NCBI GenBank assembly: GCA_016744475.1
Contig: JADGEH010000003.1
Coordinates: 1 to 64,000 of the forward strand
Reading direction: 5' to 3'
Source of the DNA: Thiotrichales bacterium
Lineage (GTDB): Bacteria > Pseudomonadota > Gammaproteobacteria > Beggiatoales > Beggiatoaceae
DNA length: 64,000 nt
Shown: one piece after another, positions 7,221 through 16,007 of the stretch
Layout: each line of letters starts with the position of its first letter
How positions within the stretch are numbered: the stretch's first letter is position 1
Notes under the pieces: model-generated
Seen by the model: only the letters and a program-made list of their open reading frames with translations
Told to the model about the DNA's origin: nothing
Databases searched by the model: none
Translations under genes and position numbers: made by a program

Positions 7221-8924
7221 TTAACGTTTGTTTTTCATTAACAAACTATCAATTTCTCCGAGTATTTCACTCATGGCATTCACTGCTGCCACCATTCCTT
7301 TAGAAAATTCCTGAGTATGCGCATTCCATTGTTCCATGCGATGACGGGTTTGTTCTTCCACATCAGTAGCATAATCATTCATCATCTGTCCCACTTGTTT
7401 ACGTAAATGGGTTAATATTTTTTTCAAATTATCCAAAAACTCTTGTTGTGATTCATTAATGCTATCAAAGCCTGCTTTAGCCATTTCAGTTGAAGCTTGA
7501 GTGATGTCTGCGGATTCTTTCAAACGTTGACTTGACGAGACTAAACCTTCATTGGCTTTCTCCAAAGTGGTGGCGATGGTGTCTAACATTTCAGTCACTT
7601 GTTGCTGACGGCGTGAAGAATCTTCAGTAAGCTTGGCGGCATCCACTTGAGTTTGTCCCAATAACCGCGCACCTTGGGTTAAATGCTCTCCCAGTGTTTG
7701 CAAATGATTGGTGGATTGATTTAATAACACGCTCGCATTTTTCATTTCACCAGAAATATCTGAAAAAGCTTGTTGGCTGATGCTAGATTCCTCTCGCAAA
7801 GATTGCCCTTGATCTAACAAATGCCCCATTTGTGAATCAAAAGCTGTAGCACGATTATCCAAACGACCTAAAAATTGCTCCATTGTAGAACCCCAATTAG
7901 CAATGGATTGTGCCAATTGTTCTGAAGCGCTTTCCATGCCCGCACGACTGCTTTCACCGGAAGCCGATACCGTATTCACAAATTGCTCAATCAACTGCGT
8001 TAATGCTTCTTGATGACTATCGCCTTGACGCTCTGCTAATGATTCTGTAGCTGCGACTAATTTCTCAATAGCCGGAGTCATAGACGCTTCAATGCTGGCT
8101 TGAATGTGCTGCGGCATTTCCAATAAAACTTCTTGCATCTTATCGCCGATTTGTTCTGCCAGTCCTTTTAAGGTGTTCTCTGCTTCCACGCTGGCGCGTT
8201 CAATATTCATCAGGGTTTGTTCTGGTAAATGTTGTCGGAACAAATCATTCGCCTGTTGTTGTAAACGATGTGTTTGGCGGGTTAAACCCTGCTCGGTGGA
8301 TTTTTCCAAAAAGTTAAACCCCACACTCGCCACCGTGCCCCACACCGAAGTCGCAAACGCCACCGCAGCCCCTTGAATTAAAGGCACAATACTACTCGAC
8401 AACACCTGCGGCGAACTTAAATCCAAGGTACTTAAACCAATTTGCAAGCCCACGAAAGTGCCGAGAATCCCAAAGGCGGTCAAAATACCAGGCATCGCCA
8501 TCAACAAGCGATTACCCGCCACACCGACGGCTAAGGTGTGCATATTAAAAAAGTTCGCAGCATCTTGGGTTTGATATAAATGTTGCCCATCTTCTGATTC
8601 AACCCAAGAGGCATCAAAGGCTTGCCACAAACGAAACAACAGCGGGTTTTCTTCTGCGATTTGGCGCAATTCTCGGCGTTGCTGGAATAATTGTTGGCTA
8701 TCAGCTTGTTCCAATAAATCTCCTAATGCCCGCATCAGACGACGTGCCTGTATCACACGCCATATCAACCACCAAGCCATTAAAGAAAAGAACAAGATAA
8801 TCAGCCAAATAAACAAAGCGCTAAGATCATTAGTTGAACTCACGCCTTGCGTGAGCAAACCTAGCGGTGATTTTTGTGGAAGAAACAAGTTCCAGTTAAA
8901 GAAAGTCTCAGTGGGTAATGCCAT
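7221..8924 (-). CDS. ZorA-like MotA/TolQ/ExbB proton-channel protein, no ZorB partner
   Basis: A 567-residue inner-membrane protein. Hydrophobic segments lie at about 35-60, 140-165 (PGILTAFGILGTFVGLQIGL) and 180-205 (VPLIQGAAVAFATSVWGT), as in the MotA/TolQ/ExbB fold; the following 350 residues are polar, Gln/Ala/Ser-rich and predicted helical, a long cytoplasmic tail. This matches ZorA of Zorya anti-phage systems, where ZorA and ZorB form a proton-driven motor. No ZorB (OmpA/MotB-like), ZorC, ZorD or ZorE gene is adjacent: upstream is a HAD phosphatase 25 bases away on the same strand, downstream a MITE and DUF928. It may be an orphan, a remnant, or a stator-like protein with another job. 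Confidence 0.7.
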   Translation of the reverse strand: MALPTETFFNWNLFLPQKSPLGLLTQGVSSTNDLSALFIWLIILFFSLMAWWLIWRVIQARRLMRALGDLLEQADSQQLFQQRRELRQIAEENPLLFRLWQAFDASWVESEDGQHLYQTQDAANFFNMHTLAVGVAGNRLLMAMPGILTAFGILGTFVGLQIGLSTLDLSSPQVLSSSIVPLIQGAAVAFATSVWGTVASVGFNFLEKSTEQGLTRQTHRLQQQANDLFRQHLPEQTLMNIERASVEAENTLKGLAEQIGDKMQEVLLEMPQHIQASIEASMTPAIEKLVAATESLAERQGDSHQEALTQLIEQFVNTVSASGESSRAGMESASEQLAQSIANWGSTMEQFLGRLDNRATAFDSQMGHLLDQGQSLREESSISQQAFSDISGEMKNASVLLNQSTNHLQTLGEHLTQGARLLGQTQVDAAKLTEDSSRRQQQVTEMLDTIATTLEKANEGLVSSSQRLKESADITQASTEMAKAGFDSINESQQEFLDNLKKILTHLRKQVGQMMNDYATDVEEQTRHRMEQWNAHTQEFSKGMVAAVNAMSEILGEIDSLLMKNKR

Positions 8925-8949
8925 TAATGTGACCCAAGTCTATTATTGT

Positions 8950-9615
8950 TTAAGAAAAGGGAGGCAGCATATCCAAAATATGTTCAGGTCGCTCCAAATG
9001 GTAATCAGCCCCCCAGGTGTCAGGGGTATCATGCTCGCTCAGATAACCAAATAAAGCCACGGCGGTCAGCATCCCTGCGCGTTGTCCGGCTTCAATATCA
9101 CGTTGCGCATCACCGATGTAAAGCGTGTTTTCTGCCGCGACGTGCAATTGTTCACAGGCATACAACAAGGGTAAGGGATGCGGCTTTTTCGCCACTAAAG
9201 TATCGCCGCTCACCGCACAATGAGGGCGCTGGTTTAACGGCATTTGAGCCAGCAAAGGATCAGTCAACCAAGCGGGTTTATTGGTCACAATGCCCCACCC
9301 CAAACCACGCGCTTCAAGCGCATCCAGCACTGACTCCATGCCTGCAAACAAGCGGGTGTGTTCGGAAATATGTGCTGCATAATCATCCACAAAGCGCCGC
9401 CATAAAGGGGTTACGCGCCGGTCTGCATCATCAAAACCAAAACTTTCTAAAATCATGTGACGACCGCCATGTGACACCCAAGGGCGTATTTGGCTATAAG
9501 GTAGTGGCTCACGGTGTTCTGCGATCAGGAGTCGGTTAAGTGCAGCCGCGAGATCAAGTCCGGTGTCTGCCAGCGTGCCGTCTAAATCAAATAATACGGC
9601 CTGTAATTTTTTCAT
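8950..9615 (-). CDS. HAD phosphatase, phosphoglycolate phosphatase / MupP type
   Basis: A 221-residue HAD-superfamily hydrolase with intact motifs: I (FDLDGTLADT), II (VTNKP), III (AKKPHPLP) and IV (YIGDAQRDIEAG). It fits Gph, which removes phosphate from 2-phosphoglycolate. The 'GLGWGIVTNKP' and 'WGADYHLERPEHIL' segments also resemble MupP, the N-acetylmuramic acid 6-phosphate phosphatase of peptidoglycan recycling, so the substrate is unsettled. The gene lies 25 bases upstream of the ZorA-like gene on the same strand and probably shares its transcript. The start ATG at 9615 is preceded by an AAGGAA-like site. Confidence 0.85.
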   Translation of the reverse strand: MKKLQAVLFDLDGTLADTGLDLAAALNRLLIAEHREPLPYSQIRPWVSHGGRHMILESFGFDDADRRVTPLWRRFVDDYAAHISEHTRLFAGMESVLDALEARGLGWGIVTNKPAWLTDPLLAQMPLNQRPHCAVSGDTLVAKKPHPLPLLYACEQLHVAAENTLYIGDAQRDIEAGQRAGMLTAVALFGYLSEHDTPDTWGADYHLERPEHILDMLPPFS

Positions 9616-9703
9616 ATGTATTCCTTAAGTCGCCTACTGATGAGCTGACACAGTGTGTAACACGTCCCGGAGTTTCGCTGCATGGCTAATGGTAAAAAGA
9701 GGT

Positions 9704-9829
9704 TTATTGTGTTTTATTAACGCATGGAACATCGACACCTTTTAACAGATTATTCCAACCCATCAGCTTCAAAATCTCTTCTGTCATTTTTTCTCTATTT
9801 TCACCGGAAGTTTTTGACGGCTCACCCAT
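9704..9829 (-). pseudogene. Truncated gene coupled to ndpA (41 codons left)
   Basis: Short frame not covered by longer calls. It begins at an ATG (9829) overlapping the ndpA stop by eight bases, with AGAATAAAG upstream, and encodes 41 residues: MGEPSKTSGENREKMTEEIL, then KLMGWNNLLKGVDVPCVNKTQ and a stop. The sequence reads like the beginning of a normal protein (conserved-looking 'NREKMTEEIL.LMGWNNL') that ends abruptly, so I infer a 3' deletion with gph brought close by. The overlap implies it was translationally coupled to NdpA and may have been its functional partner. A genuine 41-residue protein is the alternative. Confidence 0.5.
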
Positions 9830-10829
9830 CTTTATTCTCCAAAATCACATTTATTTTTATGGTTTTTCCATCAATCTTAAAATCCACATCATTGAATAAA
9901 AGATTGTCTGGGATTATCAAAGAAACATCGTGTCCCAGATTTACCCGATTAAATACCTTCTTTAGTTTGGCTTGAAGGGGCTTAGTCGATATGCTGATTT
10001 CATCCGAGTTAACCAATCCTTTGCGCTCAACGATTCGATCCAACTCAGCATCCCATATATCAGATGACACGTATTTTTCTGATATATCTTTGATGTCATT
10101 GCTTACCACTTCCTCTTTGCCTGAGCAGAGTTCAACAACTTCTTGGCAGAATTCACGCTGAGCAATGGGGCTTTCTATGTTTTCGCGGACTTTTTCTATC
10201 AAGCCAACAGCTATAGTAGACTTAGTAGTTTCATTAGGAATCTGTTTAGCCTTTAAAAAGTCATCAATCCAGTATTTTGTTCGACTGCTTAGGCGGTCAA
10301 TGGCATAGATCGTCTCGGAGTCTTCAACAATCAGCACGCCCTTATCTATTAAATCTGGGTTAATTCCGCTGGAAATTTCGAGTTGTTGTGTTTTTCCATC
10401 TGTACGGGCTGACAGGTATTGTTGTTTAGACTCAGATTTGTATATGCCAATGGCAGATTTGTATGTTTCATCCACTTTTAGCTGTTCAAACAAAATGACG
10501 AAAAGATCACCTGATGCAATATTGGGATGATGGGCTGAGGCATATAAATGGCTGGCTAGTTTTTTCGATAGTTCTACGAATGAATCTTTTTTAGAAAAAA
10601 AACCAGATACATGATGCGCCACTTCGTTTAGCGCAATGTCACTCTCATGGCTTAACATGTACTGGTTCTTGCTACTGACAATTCCTTGCAAATAGCCGCT
10701 GAGTATGACATTAGAAATACTCTCCGTAATGCCAAAACATTGATCTGCCAAGAGCAAAGGTTCCTCTCGCAAACGATTTCCTACCTGATGCAATATGACT
10801 GTTCGAACAACTGATTCACCGATTTCCAT
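9822..10829 (-). CDS. Nucleoid-associated protein NdpA (YejK) family
   Basis: A 335-residue soluble protein matching the 37-kDa nucleoid-associated NdpA/YejK family by its whole layout: N-terminal 'VRTVILHQVGN', central 'SGDLFVILFEQLKVDE..KSAIGIYKSE', 'GVLIVEDSETIYAIDR', 'YWIDDFLKAKQI' and a beta-rich end 'NLGHDVSLIIPDNLLFNDVDF'. The family binds chromosomal DNA, although the exact role is poorly known. Codon use is more mixed than in neighbouring genes and the gene stands between repeats with a truncated coupled partner, suggesting an acquired cassette. It has a clear AGGAAG site before the ATG at 10829. Confidence 0.8.
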   Translation of the reverse strand: MEIGESVVRTVILHQVGNRLREEPLLLADQCFGITESISNVILSGYLQGIVSSKNQYMLSHESDIALNEVAHHVSGFFSKKDSFVELSKKLASHLYASAHHPNIASGDLFVILFEQLKVDETYKSAIGIYKSESKQQYLSARTDGKTQQLEISSGINPDLIDKGVLIVEDSETIYAIDRLSSRTKYWIDDFLKAKQIPNETTKSTIAVGLIEKVRENIESPIAQREFCQEVVELCSGKEEVVSNDIKDISEKYVSSDIWDAELDRIVERKGLVNSDEISISTKPLQAKLKKVFNRVNLGHDVSLIIPDNLLFNDVDFKIDGKTIKINVILENKDG

Positions 10830-10950
10830 TTATTCTTCCTTTGTATTGTTTCTATAGCCAAAATAGATGAACTTTCAGTACCTATACAGGGATAATATTT
10901 CAGTGGTACGGGATCATCGTCGTTAAGAACTGATAGATTTTTAAAACCTG

Positions 10951-11055
10951 CTATAGCTAAAGTACATCATTTATAGGCTTTCGATAGAGCCAAATCCAAG
11001 ACTGCCAGTCCTTGAAGGACTGGCAGTCTTAACAACTGATATAATTTTGCTATAG
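10951..11055. mobile_element. Small hairpin element, family E, copy 1
   Basis: 105 bases bounded by CTATAG at both ends. Its centre is a perfect inverted repeat: AAGACTGCCAGTCCTT, one base, then its reverse complement (16-bp stem). Flanks read CTAAAGTACATCATTTATAGG on one side and ACAACTGATATAATTTTG on the other. The same element occurs inverted at 11558-11664 and again at 19496-19603. Confidence 0.8.
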
Positions 11056-11076
11056 TCCTAGCATATAACTGATTTA

Positions 11077-11234
11077 GAGCCTATACGAAGATGGGGCATC
11101 GAAGCGAAAATGCGCTATTTTGAGGCAGGTTTTTCGGTTTTTTAAGGCGAATAGCGGGCGTGTGTTGATAAAAAGCGGAAAACCTGACCAAAAGGGCGGA
11201 TTTGCAGCCGATTATCCCGTTTTCGTATAGGCTC
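11077..11234. mobile_element. MITE-like element, type A, copy A1
   Basis: 158 bases with perfect 13-bp terminal inverted repeats GAGCCTATACGAA / TTCGTATAGGCTC. The interior reads GCGCTATTTTGAGGCAGG... and CGGATTTGCAGCCGATTATC. It is the reverse orientation of the copies at 19809-19966 and 63826-63984. No coding capacity. Confidence 0.85.
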
Positions 11235-11303
11235 TTATTATCCCTATGCATAGTTAATCATCCAATGATAATGTTACTTCTCTGATTGTACCTCAAACCT
11301 CAC

Positions 11304-11480
11304 TCAATCTTTAGTTCCTCCTTCCACTTTCGTTGTCGGATCATTGGGTAATGGAAAACGCAGCGCTTGGTAGAGCAAAGGTCAATAAAGATCAAAAGCG
11401 GTTTCTGGCAGTTTATCGTAGGTTTTAGCGGCTTGTAATGACCATTCATAGGAAATGAACATTAAAAAAGGGGGATTCAT
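11304..11480 (-). pseudogene. Small gene remnant with in-frame stop
   Basis: A strong ribosome-binding site (GAAAGGAGTCACA) precedes an ATG at 11480. The frame runs MNPPFLMFISYEWSLQAAK, then TYDKLPETAFDLY, an in-frame TGA at codon 33, and continues with PLLYQALRFPLPNDPTTKVE to a second stop at codon 59. The good initiation site and protein-like sequence on both sides of the TGA suggest a broken gene rather than noise, perhaps the start of a once longer protein. It follows the RND operon on the same strand, but I do not recognise a family. Confidence 0.35.
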
Positions 11481-11557
11481 TGTGACTCCTTTCAATCTGA
11501 GTAAAATTAGGTTTCAGCGCGATAAGCTTCATGCATAAATCAAAGATTATAACGCGC

Positions 11558-11664
11558 CTATAGCAAAATTATATCAGTTGTTAAGACTGCCAGTCCTTGA
11601 AGGACTGGCAGTCTTGAGTTTGGCTCTATCGCAAGCCTATAAATGATGTACTTTAGCTATATAG
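11558..11664. mobile_element. Small hairpin element, family E, copy 2 (inverted relative to copy 1)
   Basis: 107 bases bounded by CTATAG and CTATATAG, with the same perfect 16-bp stem as E1 and the same flanks in reverse order. Together E1 and E2 bracket a 500-base segment holding element A1 and the small gene remnant. Confidence 0.8.
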
Positions 11665-11742
11665 CCATCTTACCGCACTCAAATGTGGAGCGATGCCCTG
11701 AATGTATCAAAAAGGAGCTTTTGCATAATACCAGTCAATTTG

Positions 11743-14700
11743 TTATATGCTGGGTGGCTTAATGCGATAAGCAAAGGTGTATAGCACGGGAATCACCAAT
11801 AAGGTCAAAATGGTGGAAAAGCCTAAACCAAACATGATCACCACCGCCATGCTATTGTAAAAATCATCAAACAATAAAGGAATCAAACCTAGAATCGTTG
11901 TAATAGCAGCCATTAAAACCGCCATGACACGACTGACTGATGCATGAAATACCGCCTCATAAGCATCCTTACCCTGTTCTTGTTCTAATTTTATTTGCTC
12001 TACTAAAACAATACCGTTCTTAAGCAGCATGCCTGATAGACTTAAAAAACCTAATAAAGACATGAATCCAAATTCTGCATTCATCACCAACATGCCCAGC
12101 GTGACACCGATAATAGCTAAAGGTACGGTAGCCCAAATCACCAGCGGTTGCCGCCATGAATCAAATAAAAGTACGGTGATGATAAACATGAACAAATAGC
12201 CCATCGGCAAAGAACTGAAAATTGAAGCTTGAGCATCACGCGAACTTTCATATTCTCCACCCCATTCTAAGCTATAGCCTGGGGGCAATTCTAAGGCTTC
12301 TACTTGAGGCCGAATTTGCTTAAACAATTGATCAGCATTGAGTGTTCCGTGATGATTGGGGTCTGCCATTACTGTCATTGTGCGTTTGCGGTCGCGGCGC
12401 ATGATTAAAGCATCTTCCCATACCGTTTCAAAACCCGATACGACTTGAGAAATAGGTACGTAACGTTGGTATACCGCACTCCAGATTTGAATTTCATGCA
12501 GGCTATTGATGGCATCACGTTCAGCTTGAGGTGGGCGTAAAATGATAGGTAACAGATCAGCCCCTTCTCGATACAAACCAATGGACAATCCAGAAAAATT
12601 TAAACGTAGTGCTTCATCAACATCTTGTTTACTAATACCCACTCGTCGTGCCCAAGATTCTTCAAATTGTGGGCGAATAACTTTGACAGGTTCACGCCAA
12701 TCATCACGAATATTGGCGGTATTAGGATTGTTATGCAAAATACTTTTTACTTGTTTAGATAATTGGCGCAAGACATGGGGTTCTGGCCCACTAATCCGTG
12801 CTTGAATTTTTGCATCCACGCCAGGGCCAATTTGTAGGCGATCTAATTTAGCCAATACATCGGGGAAATTGTCTTGCATCACGCGATGGAGTTGATTTAA
12901 AGATGCATCAATATTGTCTTTATGATCAATTTGTACTAATAAAACGGCATACGCTGCATATTGTTTTTCCGGTGCATAAGTCAGCATAAACCGATCTGCA
13001 CCGCGACCAATTGAAGCCGTCACGGCGCTCACATGTTCATCTTTGCTTAAATAGCTTTCAATGTTGCTCACTGTCTGCTGGGTATGACGAATGTCGGTAC
13101 CTTCTGGCAACCAAAGATGGGCTAGAAACATGGGTGTATTAGAAGGCGGGAAGAAGGATTGTTTGACGAAACCAAAACCATACACGCTAACTACCAATGC
13201 AATAGTCATGAGCAATAAGAATAAAAATCGAAACCTTAAACAAATACGTAGAATAAAACGATAGCCACTAAATAAAATACCTTGATAGGGATCATTGTCG
13301 TCTTGATCTGTTTGTGAGTTTTCTTTAAAAAATAAGCTGGCAAAGTAAGGCGTTAAAGTAATGGCTGTGATCCAACTGAGCAATAATGAGATCAATAACA
13401 CGATGAATAAAGTACCTACAAACTCTCCTACCGCTTCTTGGGATAAACCAATTGGAGCAAAAGCAGCTATTGCAATCACCGTAGCTCCCAATAAAGGAAA
13501 TTGGGTATGCTGAACAATTTTTTTAGCGGCTTCTAAGCGGGTTAAACCGCGTTTTAAACCGACTAAAATACCATCAGTAATGACAATGGCATTATCCACG
13601 AGCATTCCTAGAGCAATAATTAAAGCGCCTAAAGAAATACGTTGTAAATTAATACCAAACACGTACATACCCATCAATGTGCCCAGAATAGTCAGCAATA
13701 AAATTAACCCCATGAGAATACCACTACGCGGCCCCATGAATAAAAGCAAGATGCCTATCACGATAAAGACAGCAGCCCCTAAGTTCAACAAGAAATCATT
13801 AACAGAGTTTTCAACTTCTTTAGGCTGATTATAAACTTCATGAATCTTTATACCTAATGGGCGATAAGATTCTAATTCACTTAAGCGTTGCTTAATTTTT
13901 TCACCGATAACAGTGACATTCACATCTTTAGCAAAGGATACGCCTAAAGCTAAAGCCGTTTCACCTTGATAACGGTATAAATGAGTCGGCACATCTGCAA
14001 AACCACGCGACACGGTGGCCACATCTCCTAAAAAAATTTGTTTTTCTGAACCCGAATGACTCATCACCAATTGCTCTAATTCTTTCACATCATGATAAGC
14101 CCCCGTGGGGTTGACTCGAATATATTCACGCCCGACTCGAATATGTCCTGCATGAGAAACGACATTTTGTGCTTCTAGCAACTGATACAGACGTTGAATG
14201 GGAATACCTAATTCACTTAAACGATGGCGAGCAATTTCTACAAACACTTGCGCTTGTTGAGCACCTGAGAGTTGTACCTTGCCAACCCCCTCGACTAACA
14301 CCAATTCACGGCGTAAATAATCCACATAATTTTCTAATTCTTGATAACTATAATCATGCCCTGTAATAGTGAGCAAAATGCCAAACACATCACCAAAATC
14401 ATCCAATATTCTCGGCGTGCCTACATTAGGGGGTAAATAAGGTTGTAAATCACTCACTTTGCGCCGTAGTTCATCCCAAATTTGTGGCAGTTCTTCGCTG
14501 CCATAAATTTCTTTCATCTCCACTTCAATTTGTGACAAACCCGCACTACTAATAGAGCGAATATGTTTAACATAGGATAAATTTTGAATCGCATTCTCTA
14601 ACGGTAAAGTGACTTCTTCTTCAACCTCCAAAGCGGAAGCCCCTGGGTAATCCGTCATCAACAGGGCTTGTTTAATGGTAAACTGAGGGTCTTCTAAACG

Positions 14701-14799
14701 TCCTAAACCCATAAAAGACACAATGCCGCCTATGAGTAACACCAAAGTAAACATTAAACTGATGGTTTTGTGTTGAATGGCATAAACGGCTGGATTCAT
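11743..14799 (-). CDS. RND efflux transporter, inner-membrane permease (AcrB/HAE1 type)
   Basis: A 1018-residue resistance-nodulation-division permease, the proton-driven pump of a tripartite efflux system. Visible features: N-terminal membrane helix, porter-domain motifs (YPGASALEVEEEVTLPLENA, LSGAQQAQVFVEI), the first helix cluster with GRP-family hallmark 'GALIIALGMLVDNAIVITD' including the two charged relay Asp/Asn positions of TM4, a periplasmic second half, and the closing cluster 'FGFMSLLGFLSLSGMLLKNGIVLVEQI'. Length is typical. Its start shares one base with the stop of the membrane-fusion gene, so both are one operon. Substrate cannot be told from sequence. No outer-membrane TolC-type gene is adjacent. 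Confidence 0.93.
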   Translation of the reverse strand: MNPAVYAIQHKTISLMFTLVLLIGGIVSFMGLGRLEDPQFTIKQALLMTDYPGASALEVEEEVTLPLENAIQNLSYVKHIRSISSAGLSQIEVEMKEIYGSEELPQIWDELRRKVSDLQPYLPPNVGTPRILDDFGDVFGILLTITGHDYSYQELENYVDYLRRELVLVEGVGKVQLSGAQQAQVFVEIARHRLSELGIPIQRLYQLLEAQNVVSHAGHIRVGREYIRVNPTGAYHDVKELEQLVMSHSGSEKQIFLGDVATVSRGFADVPTHLYRYQGETALALGVSFAKDVNVTVIGEKIKQRLSELESYRPLGIKIHEVYNQPKEVENSVNDFLLNLGAAVFIVIGILLLFMGPRSGILMGLILLLTILGTLMGMYVFGINLQRISLGALIIALGMLVDNAIVITDGILVGLKRGLTRLEAAKKIVQHTQFPLLGATVIAIAAFAPIGLSQEAVGEFVGTLFIVLLISLLLSWITAITLTPYFASLFFKENSQTDQDDNDPYQGILFSGYRFILRICLRFRFLFLLLMTIALVVSVYGFGFVKQSFFPPSNTPMFLAHLWLPEGTDIRHTQQTVSNIESYLSKDEHVSAVTASIGRGADRFMLTYAPEKQYAAYAVLLVQIDHKDNIDASLNQLHRVMQDNFPDVLAKLDRLQIGPGVDAKIQARISGPEPHVLRQLSKQVKSILHNNPNTANIRDDWREPVKVIRPQFEESWARRVGISKQDVDEALRLNFSGLSIGLYREGADLLPIILRPPQAERDAINSLHEIQIWSAVYQRYVPISQVVSGFETVWEDALIMRRDRKRTMTVMADPNHHGTLNADQLFKQIRPQVEALELPPGYSLEWGGEYESSRDAQASIFSSLPMGYLFMFIITVLLFDSWRQPLVIWATVPLAIIGVTLGMLVMNAEFGFMSLLGFLSLSGMLLKNGIVLVEQIKLEQEQGKDAYEAVFHASVSRVMAVLMAAITTILGLIPLLFDDFYNSMAVVIMFGLGFSTILTLLVIPVLYTFAYRIKPPSI

Positions 14800-15890
14800 T
14801 ATAAGCCCCTCTCATTCATTAAAGGACGCACTTTGGTCTTTTCATTAATTTGATGAACCCCTGCCACCACCACTTGTTCCCCAGTCTTTAAACCTTCTAA
14901 TATTTCTATGCCTGCATCCGTGATTTCTCCCACGGTGACGGCTCGTTTTTCAACTTGCTGTAGATCAGCCTTATATATCCAGACATATTGTTTAGCATCT
15001 TCTTCTGCTTGAAATACACAAGCCGCAGGAATGCTTAAAACATTTTTTATGGTTTTGGATAATTGACTTAAATCAACAATAGCTTTTGCTGACATCCCCG
15101 GTAAAACAGTGAAATGTTCAGGTGTCGGAAGCATTAAACGCACTTTATAAGTGCGTGTCGCTAAATCAGCTTGTGTATTAATTTCATGAAAATCAGCTAT
15201 AAAAGATTGTTCAGGGTGAGAATCAAAAATAATCTTAGTTTTGGCTTTCTCAGCTTCATCGGTGTCTTCTATCATGGCTACAATGCGTTCTGGCACCTGT
15301 AAAGCAATATAAACATTGTCCGTGCTTTGCATCATGACCACTGCTTGTTTGACATCAACGAACTCATGCTCACTCATAAAAACTTTAGAGACTTCACCAG
15401 AAAAGGGCGCATAAATGATGGTGTAGCTTAAGTTGTCTTTAGCTTGTTTTAATGCAGTTTTTGCCGCCAACATTTCAGCTTTCTTTGCATCAAATTCAGA
15501 TTGAGAAATATGTCCTTGTTTAATCACTTTAGCCGCACGTTGGTATTGTGCTTTAGCTAAATTAAAACGTGCTTGTCGATCAGCCACTTGGTTTTTGAAA
15601 TCTTTAGGATCAAGTTGCGCAATCAAATCGCCTTTATTCACGGCTAAACCCGCGCGCACAGGACGTTTAATCAGTTGTCCACTGACACGAAAAGCCAGTT
15701 CTACTTCATTCACCGCTTCCACTGTTGCCGAGAAGATGCGCTCATGTTGCGGGTTTTGCGGGCCTACAGTGATCATTTTTACTGGACGGCTCAGTTCAGA
15801 CGGCGGTGTGACTGACTCCGCATCAGGAATACAAGCACTCAAACTCAGCGCAAGAACACTGAATACCGCAATAAATAGGACGGGGAACAT
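14799..15890 (-). CDS. RND efflux membrane-fusion lipoprotein (HlyD/AcrA type)
   Basis: A 363-residue periplasmic adaptor linking the RND pump to an outer-membrane channel. It has a lipoprotein signal with lipobox L-S-L-S-A-C at about residue 20, the biotinyl-lipoyl-like segments (VNEVELAFRVSGQLIKRPVR and DNLSYTIIYAPFSGEVSKVF), a helical hairpin between them, and a C-terminal beta domain (EKRAVTVGEITDAGIEILEG...GEQVVVAG). The frame extends to a GTG at 15899, but the ATG at 15890 has AAGGAG eight bases upstream. It lies directly before the permease and downstream of the TetR gene on the same strand. Confidence 0.92.
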   Translation of the reverse strand: MFPVLFIAVFSVLALSLSACIPDAESVTPPSELSRPVKMITVGPQNPQHERIFSATVEAVNEVELAFRVSGQLIKRPVRAGLAVNKGDLIAQLDPKDFKNQVADRQARFNLAKAQYQRAAKVIKQGHISQSEFDAKKAEMLAAKTALKQAKDNLSYTIIYAPFSGEVSKVFMSEHEFVDVKQAVVMMQSTDNVYIALQVPERIVAMIEDTDEAEKAKTKIIFDSHPEQSFIADFHEINTQADLATRTYKVRLMLPTPEHFTVLPGMSAKAIVDLSQLSKTIKNVLSIPAACVFQAEEDAKQYVWIYKADLQQVEKRAVTVGEITDAGIEILEGLKTGEQVVVAGVHQINEKTKVRPLMNERGL

Positions 15891-16007
15891 GGTAAACACT
15901 CCTTAAATATTAAAAGTGATGATTTATGACTGATAAAATTCATCTTTTATCAGTTTTGAAGCAAAAAAAGTGGATTTTGTTTTTACAAAGCTCTCTAAGC
16001 GTTAAAT

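Larger units (their letters stand above)
10830..11742. other. Repeat-rich intergenic region
   Basis: About 910 bases between ndpA and the RND gene. In order: a degraded reverse copy of hairpin family F (about 10882-10920), element E1, type A element A1, a small broken reading frame on the minus strand, and element E2 in the opposite orientation to E1. No intact gene was found. Items are listed separately. Confidence 0.6.

Noticed and set aside
6887-7241. Overlapping frames on both strands (109 and 104 codons)
   Set aside because: Both lie over the type B element and its flank; no family resemblance and the element has palindromic ends.
8946-9539. Plus-strand frame of 197 codons opposite the HAD phosphatase
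   Set aside because: Complement of a gene with intact HAD motifs; composition (His, Arg, Ala rich) is typical of a shadow frame.
10951-11055. Reading family E as a simple intrinsic terminator
   Set aside because: Three copies share 50 bases of flanking sequence and CTATAG ends, and one is nested in another repeat, so a mobile element fits better.
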